Source: Simmondsia chinensis (lineage: Eukaryota > Streptophyta > Magnoliopsida > Caryophyllales > Simmondsiaceae). Taken from it: a stretch of DNA of 64,000 nucleotides. A model generated the notes under the pieces. The model did no database searches and was not told the origin of the DNA. It worked only from the letters and a program-made list of their open reading frames with translations. The stretch's first letter is position 1. Every line of letters begins with the position of its first letter. The stretch lies in contig JAGTTD010000003.1 of the NCBI GenBank assembly GCA_018398585.1, positions 7,510,637-7,574,636 of the forward strand, written 5' to 3'. The position numbers and the translations under genes are program-made. Shown one piece after another: positions 58,393 to 64,000 of this stretch.

Positions 58393-58865
58393 AGAGACGT
58401 AAATGAGTTGAGCTGGCTCACGATTTCTCATGAGCTCGCTCGTCATAAAACTCGAAAATCTGAGCTCATTACACGCTTAAACCAAACCAACTTGTTTAGT
58501 GTACTAAGCTTAGTGAAGCTCAAGCTTGTAAACTCTTGAGCCTAAATGAGCCTAAGCAACCTAACTTAATATAATATATATTCGTTTGAATATGTCCAAT
58601 CAAGCCAAGGTTGAGCATAAATGAGCCAATCCCGCATCTGAAAAAGCCTTGATTGAGCTAAAAAAAGCCTAAAATTAACAAGCTTAGTTTGGAGGTCATC
58701 GAGCTAGGTTTGAGCTTAAACGAGCTAAGTCGAGCCCGAGCCTGTAACAAGTTAAGCTTGAGCTTGAAGTTTCCAAGTTTGGCAATCTTTGAGTCAAGCT
58801 AAATGTAAACAAGCTGAGCCTCGAGCCTAAAGAGCTCAAGTTTGGCTTAGCACAAATATAATCCT
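58393..58865. mobile_element. GAGCT-rich hAT-like MITE
   Basis: Starts AGAGACGTAAATGAGTTGAG and ends near ATAATCCTAG, with dozens of GAGCT, AAGCTTGAGC and AGCTCAAG motifs. The left end resembles plant hAT ends (TAGGGATGTAAACGAGC). It separates two copia fragments. Confidence 0.5.
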
Positions 58866-59422
58866 AGCCCCAGCCAACATTCGCAGCAGTAATGATGGTG
58901 GTGCATCACTTAAGAAAAATAGAAAGACGGTGATTAGGAGTGTCTTAGAGGTGTACTATAAGTTCAACAAAATGCTAATGAGTCGACAGGAAAGTATGTA
59001 TAAACTGATTGACAAGATTAAAGACACAGAAAATATTCGCTTGGGTTATAATCAGGTACTGGAGAACCTATTGGCACTTTTAAGCTTAGTCAAGTCTACA
59101 AGTGGTTATCCTTCGCTCAAGGATAGGTGAACTTAGGTCAAGAGACGGTTAACAAATTTAGCATCGTGCATCTATGTTCTGTGAGAAGGAACCCAGTTTA
59201 GATATGTTAGGAAAGAAAGAGACTAATCAAATTACCTTTGACCCTAATCCCTGAAAAGTATGAAGAGGACTTCGGTCCTTCATAGAAAATTATGAAGAAA
59301 GGGTTTTAATGAAGATCTTAATAACAAAAGAATTTGTAACAATAAGGATAATGTCATGAACATAATGTAAAAGAAAGATTAGGCCATGCGACATGCATCC
59401 ACTGAAAAGAGAAGGATCAGCC
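58866..59422. other. Unrecognised sequence
   Basis: A plus-strand frame of 66 codons at 58930-59130 (LIDKIKDTENIRLGYNQVLE) has no domain I recognise. Around 59200-59400 there are A-rich remains that could be retrotransposon gag. Low support. Confidence 0.3.
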
Positions 59423-59641
59423 CTACAACAGGTGAAAATTTGAGATTATAATGGAATGCATTGAAACGGTGAAACCAGGCTTGAGGATCCTTCTTAAGAT
59501 ACAAAGAGCTTTTCTTAGATGGTACACATGGATGGGACATTTTGGATGAACAAAGCTTATATGCTGATACATGTAAACCTCCATATTCAGGAGTTCGTGA
59601 TGCAATGCATTTTTAACATCAAGTTGATGTATAGGCCGCAA
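59423..59641 (-). pseudogene. copia reverse transcriptase fragment
   Basis: Reads MRPIHQLDVKNALHHELLNM and HVYHLRKALCILRR, the copia RT segment HQLDVKNAFLHG.L..V and LKKALYGLKQ. Frame remains cover only about 70 residues. Same strand and order as the RNase H fragment at 58075. Confidence 0.75.
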
Positions 59642-59659
59642 GTGAATAACAATTGTGAG

Positions 59660-60070
59660 ATTAACGCAATTTGTTGGAGTGTAAATTTAATTTTGGACCT
59701 TCACCCCTTAGCTTAATCATTTGGAACAATTGGTTTTTTGATATGGTATCAGAATCTTATTAACCTAGATATCTCGAGTTCGAATCCCAACAGTCTCTTC
59801 GAATATTAACATAATTTTGGGACAATTAATTCCTTGACATGATATTGTAACCTTATTGACAAATAGGTCATGAGTTCGAATCCAAACAATTCATTTTTAA
59901 TATTAACATAATTTAAGTACAAGATATGTGGTGGACATGTATAAAATTAACACTTCAAACCGAATGGGCACATGAGGCATGTTAATAATATAAAGCCAAT
60001 CTTAGGTCTTTAGTTTAAATTTTTGGAATAGTTAATTCTTTGACACAATCTAGTGTCTCAAAAAACGCAA
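59660..60070 (+). repeat. tRNA-like repeat, two or three units
   Basis: ATGGTATCAGAATCTTATTA with GAGTTCGAATCCCAACA (59749-59800), then a second unit with GTCATGAGTTCGAATCC (59865-59890). Same family as in intron 1 of the NDT1-like gene. Confidence 0.55.
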
Positions 60071-60179
60071 CACCTCATTCACCAACGTCAAATTGAAGCA
60101 TGGGGTGGGGATATGATACAAATAAACCACTTAAAGAAGTCATCAAGGAAGTCCAATATTTTTATACACATTTTTATGA

Positions 60180-60742
60180 AGGGAAATTATCACTTAAGCA
60201 CTTAAGATTTGAACATTTATCATTTAAACATCCTAACATTTTAATACATATAATGAGGTACACTGATGTTTAAATATTTTTCACATGGGTACTTTTATTC
60301 GGATTTTGATGAATTTTTGAAAGAATCTGGGCAATTATATATATATAAAATATCAATATAGTATATGATTACAACAATTTATAAGGTGTGCTGATGTTAT
60401 CTGCAAAAATTAAGCAAATTACGCTAAAAAATTATTGAATGTTCTTGTAAACTACCTAAATACTGTGGAAATCATATTTCGTGTTAGCATTTTTTAACAA
60501 AAATATCAAGTTCCGGAGAAGATACTAATATATAGTTGGAATCATACTCTATTTTAGCATTTTTCAACAAAAATCTATTAAATTTCCTACAAAGGGTACC
60601 TGGTTGATAGAATTTTAAAACTTGAAGGGACCTAAGTGATAAAATATTTAAACCTCAAGATACCCATCGTATATATTGAAACAACAAGGTACAAAGGCAA
60701 TAAATGGTCTAATCTCAAGTTGCCTGAGTGATAATTTCCCTT
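60180..60742. mobile_element. DNA-transposon MITE with inverted ends
   Basis: AAGGGAAATTATCACT at the left and the same sequence inverted at the right, with weaker inverted similarity inward. About 563 bp, no reading frame, TSD not seen. Confidence 0.55.
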
Positions 60743-60774
60743 TTAGAAAATAGAAGGCTTTTGTCTTGGGATAA

Positions 60775-60818
60775 CAACAACAAAAGCAAACCTAGTGTCT
60801 AAAAGGTTCCCACCAGGG

Positions 60819-60865
<47 letters not shown>

Positions 60866-60900
60866 GCAGGGGTATGCAGCCTTATCCCTACAGGGTGCTA
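60775..60900 (-). mobile_element. TTG-tailed SINE with long G run
   Basis: CAACAACAAAAGC, then CCTAGTGTCTAAAAGGTTCC and, after the homopolymers, GTATGCAGCCTTATCCC. Reversed, this is the SINE family end. A T10 plus G33 run (60821-60863) splits it. Confidence 0.65.
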
Positions 60901-61264
60901 CTTTGAGGAAAGACTATTTTGGAGGGGCCCAGCCCAAAAAAGCAAAATCGGAACAATATTTATAAAATCAAAGCAAAGTCAACATCAAGTCAGATAAGAT
61001 AGTACCAGACATACAAACATGCAAGCAATAATAGAGACTATGATAGCCTAGAGGCTCTATGAGCGAGTATCATTGTGCTACCTTTTCCTAACAGCTATAT
61101 CAGCCACACTTATTTTGGACCACCACTTAGCTCTATGTAAGGTCATCTCCTCATTAAGGTTTAGGTGGGTAAGGTCATGTCTAATTATTTCCATCCAACT
61201 TTTCTTTGACCTACTTCTACCTCTTCTCCCATGCATAATATGTAGTTATTCACACTTTCTAACA

Positions 61265-61385
61265 TCTTTTTTTGGGTTGTGCCCCTTGGACACAGCTCCC
61301 TTTAAAGTAGCACCCTTAAGGGGTAAGGTTGCGTACATCCTTCCTCGCGGGAGCCCTTGTGGCACTGGGATGTTGATGTTGTTGT
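61265..61385 (+). mobile_element. TTG-tailed SINE in LINE, 15-bp TSD
   Basis: 121 bp from TCTTTTTTTGGGTTGTGCCC to the TTG tail, with GGTAAGGTTGCGTACATCC and CGCGGGAGCCCTTGTGGCAC. Perfect TSD TCACACTTTCTAACA at 61250-61264 and 61386-61400. The longest clearly bounded copy of this family in the window. Confidence 0.9.
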
Positions 61386-61646
61386 TCACACTTTCTAACA
61401 GGAAGCAATAGTTACTCTTCTCTTATAACATGCCCAAACCATTGCAGGCGTTACTCCCTCAACTTGTCCTTAATTGGAGCCATGCGTAATTTGTTTCTTA
61501 TAATGTCATTCCTGATCAGGTCCACACATCCACCGCAATATCTTCATTTCTGCCACCTTCAACTTCTGTGTGTAGTACTGCTTAATTGGATAACATTCAG
61601 CATCATATGACACAGCCGGACTCATTGTCATCTTATAGTATTTTCC

Positions 61647-62420
61647 TGTTGGCAAACTATAACTGAGCAGTTTGCTACTGTTGATGGGCAAGTAGGTTAC
61701 ACAGATAATTATTTGGACAAAAATTTAAAATAACGCAATTCGCCCAGTAAGGGTAAAACAACACTATTCGCCTAGTAGAGGTAAAATCAACACAATTCGC
61801 CCAGTAGAGGCAAAATCAACACAATTCGCCTAGTAGAGACAAAAACAACACTATTCGCCTAGTAGAGACAAAATCAACACTATTCGCCCAGTAGAGGTAA
61901 AATCAACACGATTCGCCCAGTAGAGGCAAAAGCAACACAATTCGCCCAATAGAGGTAAAATCAACACAATTCGCCGATTTAATCCCTCCAAAACACATTT
62001 CTGTAGAAGTATAATAGATAGAATCAAATATACACAGATATCCCTCCTCTTTAAGTAAAGTCATACTCATCCACAAATAGGCTTCCTCTATAAAAGGACT
62101 ACACGCCTCTTTCACATTGACCCATTCCTACGATCATCTCCGCGGAGCAATAATCGTTCAAACGCCTTACTCTCCTCAAGCTAAGTATTTTATCTCTATT
62201 ATTTCATTTATTACTTGCCCTTATTTATTATTTTATAATATTGATATTGACTAGAGTGTTAGGGTTGCTCCATGGGCCCCTCTAAACGTTCGTTTGATCT
62301 TGCATGGAATATCAAGTCGAGCATGTAGCTAGAACTTGAGTTCAACTCATCCTAATGAGCCCCCCTCATACAGAACTCCAAAGCGATGAATAAGCACACT
62401 GACCAAATTCATAACAAACA
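61647..62420 (+). repeat. Solo LTR inside LINE
   Basis: 774 bp, TGTTGGCAAAC to CATAACAAACA, flanked by TTTCC at 61642-61646 and 62421-62425. A TATA-like TATAAAAG at 62089 suggests plus orientation, and TTGACTAGAGTGTTAGGG near 62250 is reminiscent of Tat-type LTRs. No internal region remains. Confidence 0.82.
61737..61976. repeat. 29-bp minisatellite inside the solo LTR
   Basis: Eight complete units and a partial ninth. Consensus AATTCGCCCAGTAGAGG, then TAAAATCAACAC; the first unit is 28 bases. Starts at 61737, 61765, 61794 and so on every 29. It lies upstream of the TATA-like box of the LTR. Confidence 0.93.
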
Positions 62421-62660
62421 TTTCCCTTCAACTTTAGAGGAAATTTTTTATTACATGGTATCATAGAAGCCGTCTTCCACTTATGTTAACCCACTTTAAT
62501 CTAGTTGTTGCCATCCTTGTCAACTCCACTGTCTTGCTGCACCAAGGAGCCTAAATATCTGAAACAATCTTTTGTCTAAAGATATCTATAATAAAAATGT
62601 GAACCTAACCAAAAATCTTTTGGTTATTGAGCTAAAGATATTAGTTCAATTACCAAACTA

Positions 62661-62815
62661 ATGAGTACAACAACAACAACAAACCCAGTGTCTGAAGGGC
62701 TCCCACTTATGCAGGGTCTTTGGGGGGGGGGGGGGATGTACGCAGTCTTACCACATCAGGGTGAGGCCCTGACAAGAGACTGTTTCCGAGATCCCCCAAC
62801 CTTTAAATCGCTCCA
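62661..62815 (-). mobile_element. TTG-tailed SINE with G run
   Basis: CAACAACAACAACAAACCC, CTGAAGGGCTCCCACTTATG, CAGGGTCTTT, then 14 G and ATGTACGCAGTCTTACC. Minus orientation. 5' end and TSD not defined. Confidence 0.65.
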
Positions 62816-63030
62816 ATTAAGATGGGTGCATGTACGCTTGCAAGTAAATAATCAATTTATCACCAATGAATTAATCACAGAAGAATTCACACATGAATTA
62901 ATAAAATAAGCAATGCAAGCATCTAAGTATGTATGCGCGTGGGGGCATACAAGCATGAAAGGGGGGGGGGGGGGGGGTTATCCATGTGGCCTAGAGTAAT
63001 CAAAGTGGGGGTTTGAGTGTAAAAGAGAGT

Positions 63031-63073
<43 letters not shown>

Positions 63074-63249
63074 AAGGGAGGTTAGAGTGAGAAAGGGAGA
63101 GATAGAGAGAAATTGGGAGAGTGTAGAGAGTGGCGTAATAGAGTAGAGAGGAGAGTAGAGAGTAGCTGCACTAGATCTTAGGAGTCCTAAACGACTAAAC
63201 CAACAGCCGTACTACGTGTACACAGACGAACCTGCTACCGTTTACTGAT
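62816..63249. repeat. Simple-sequence region
   Basis: 17 G at 62961-62977 and a GA microsatellite at about 63032-63071, plus further GAGAG-rich sequence to 63160. No gene seen. Confidence 0.8.
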
Positions 63250-63530
63250 GCTGAATGCACCTTCACAGATATATTAGTTATCCCTATACTATTCCTCCAC
63301 TAAGCTCAAACTTTGGCCGTCACTTCTTTCAGGTTGAGGTAGGCGAGATCCTGTCGGATTATGTACATGGATTTCTTCTTTATCTTCTTGTCTCAGGTGG
63401 AGGATTAGATATCTTTATACATAGATGTACGCATCTCCTGACGGGCACTGGTGAATCTCTGGTCAACTCTAGACACCTCTGGTCAATTCTCGATTGGCCG
63501 GCCTCTTCCTCTATTCGCATCTGTTAAGTA
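63250..63530 (-). mobile_element. RTE LINE 3' fragment
   Basis: CTATACTATTCCTCCACTAA, GGTTGAGGTAGGCGAGATCC and TGTCGGATTATG align with 63640-63730 of the next LINE. A diverged copy of the 3' end placed in the same orientation. Confidence 0.6.
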
Positions 63531-64000
63531 GTCTTCATCCAACCCTAGGAGCGCTTACAGCCAAACCATGCCGGAACATGGCCAGGCCTTCTCTGTTAAT
63601 AGAACAAGCCTATTATAGCTCGATGCTCCTACTCAGCTATATTTGGTACACCTATACTAATCCTCCACTGAGTTCTATCTAGGGCCAACTCTTCGTTCAG
63701 GCTGAGATATGCTAGGTCCTGTCGGATCGTCTCCGCCCAGCTCCTCTTAGGCGGGCCTCTCCCTCCCTTCTCATCTATAATATGGAGTTGCTCGCATCTC
63801 CTGACTGGGACATTGGTGGGTTTCTTCCTAACATGCCCAAACCACCGCAGCCTTTGCTCCCTCAGCTTATCCTCTATTAGAGCGACGCCTACTTTACTTC
63901 TTATGACGTCATTTCTAATCCTGTCCTTCCTTGTGTGTCCACATATCCATCTTAACATCCTCATTTCTGCCACTTTTAGCTTCTACGTGTGATGGCACTT
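63531..64000 (-). pseudogene. RTE-type LINE ORF2 C-terminus (runs off window)
   Basis: 115 codons from 63973 to 63629: AEMRMLRWICGHTRKDRIRN, LREQRLRWFGHVRKKPTNVP, GRGPPKRSWAETIRQDLAYL. These are the C-terminal motifs of plant RTE LINEs. The segment has no stop, but only the end of the ORF is present and the rest lies beyond the window, so integrity cannot be judged. Confidence 0.8.

Larger units (their letters stand above)
60960..62600 (-). mobile_element. RTE-type LINE relic with two insertions
   Basis: The minus strand has FRYLGSLVQQDSG (about 62560-62520), CNKKFPLKLKGK up to 62421, then, beyond the solo LTR, KYYKMTMSPAVSYDAECY and LKVAEMKILRWMCG (61646-61506), the C-terminal end of RTE LINE ORF2, followed by a 3' part interrupted by a SINE. 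Removing the solo LTR rejoins KLKGK to YYKM in frame. Premature stops elsewhere. Confidence 0.8.

Noticed and set aside
58930..59130. 66-codon frame as a gene
   Set aside because: No start context, splice site or domain recognised; surrounded by transposon fragments.
60180..60742. 9-bp TSD for this MITE
   Set aside because: Flanks do not match, so a Mutator assignment was not made.
61737..61976. Regular 29-bp repeats that could suggest a CRISPR array
   Set aside because: Units are contiguous without spacers, and they lie inside an LTR in a plant genome.

Overview
The window is nuclear DNA of a flowering plant, probably a eudicot. It holds one intron-rich housekeeping gene, sits in AT-rich sequence, and is otherwise built from nested plant transposable elements: Ty3/gypsy, Athila-type gypsy, Ty1/copia, hAT, Mutator-like MITEs, RTE-type LINEs and tRNA-derived SINEs. 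No rRNA, CRISPR or bacterial features were seen.

Layout. 1-3028: repeats, with a 28-bp minisatellite at 1393-1645. 3029-8196: an old, broken Ty3/gypsy element on the minus strand with a SINE inside. 8197-11866: intergenic sequence with a SINE that has clear target-site duplications (TSDs). 11867-28951: a tandem copia array, LTR-internal-LTR-internal-LTR, flanked as a whole by one 5-bp TSD (CAAAT). Each internal copy carries the same 3.2-kb hAT transposon inside the integrase region. 28957-31581: repeats, including a hAT MITE inside a SINE. 31582-45477 (minus): the one cellular gene, reassembled here from nine exons as a 314-residue mitochondrial-carrier-family NAD+ transporter (NDT1-like). 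Its introns contain Mutator-like and hAT MITEs, SINEs, two separate tandem duplications of about 180 bp and an unexplained exon-like stretch. 45850-49022: intergenic with hAT MITEs. 49023-55829: an Athila-type element that has gag and protease but no reverse transcriptase or integrase. 55830-57660: an LTR fragment split by a 1.3-kb solo LTR with a perfect TSD. 57683-60750: MITEs and copia fragments. 60770-64000: RTE LINE relics that host a SINE with a 15-bp TSD and a 774-bp solo LTR that contains a 29-bp minisatellite.

The most informative object is the copia array. The middle LTR is a chimera: its left half matches the right outer LTR and its right half matches the left outer LTR, with the switch inside a 58-bp interval. 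The outer LTRs differ by roughly 5%, while the two 7,732-bp internal regions differ at only seven positions that I found, all transitions. This fits one old insertion, then the hAT insertion and decay, then a recent unequal exchange between LTRs. An assembly artefact must be excluded. The element lacks an obvious tRNA primer-binding site; instead the sequence next to its 5' LTR is complementary to a segment inside that LTR.

All TE coding regions seen are broken by stops, frameshifts or lost catalytic residues. The carrier gene looks intact, with GT-AG introns throughout and an upstream ORF that overlaps its start codon.
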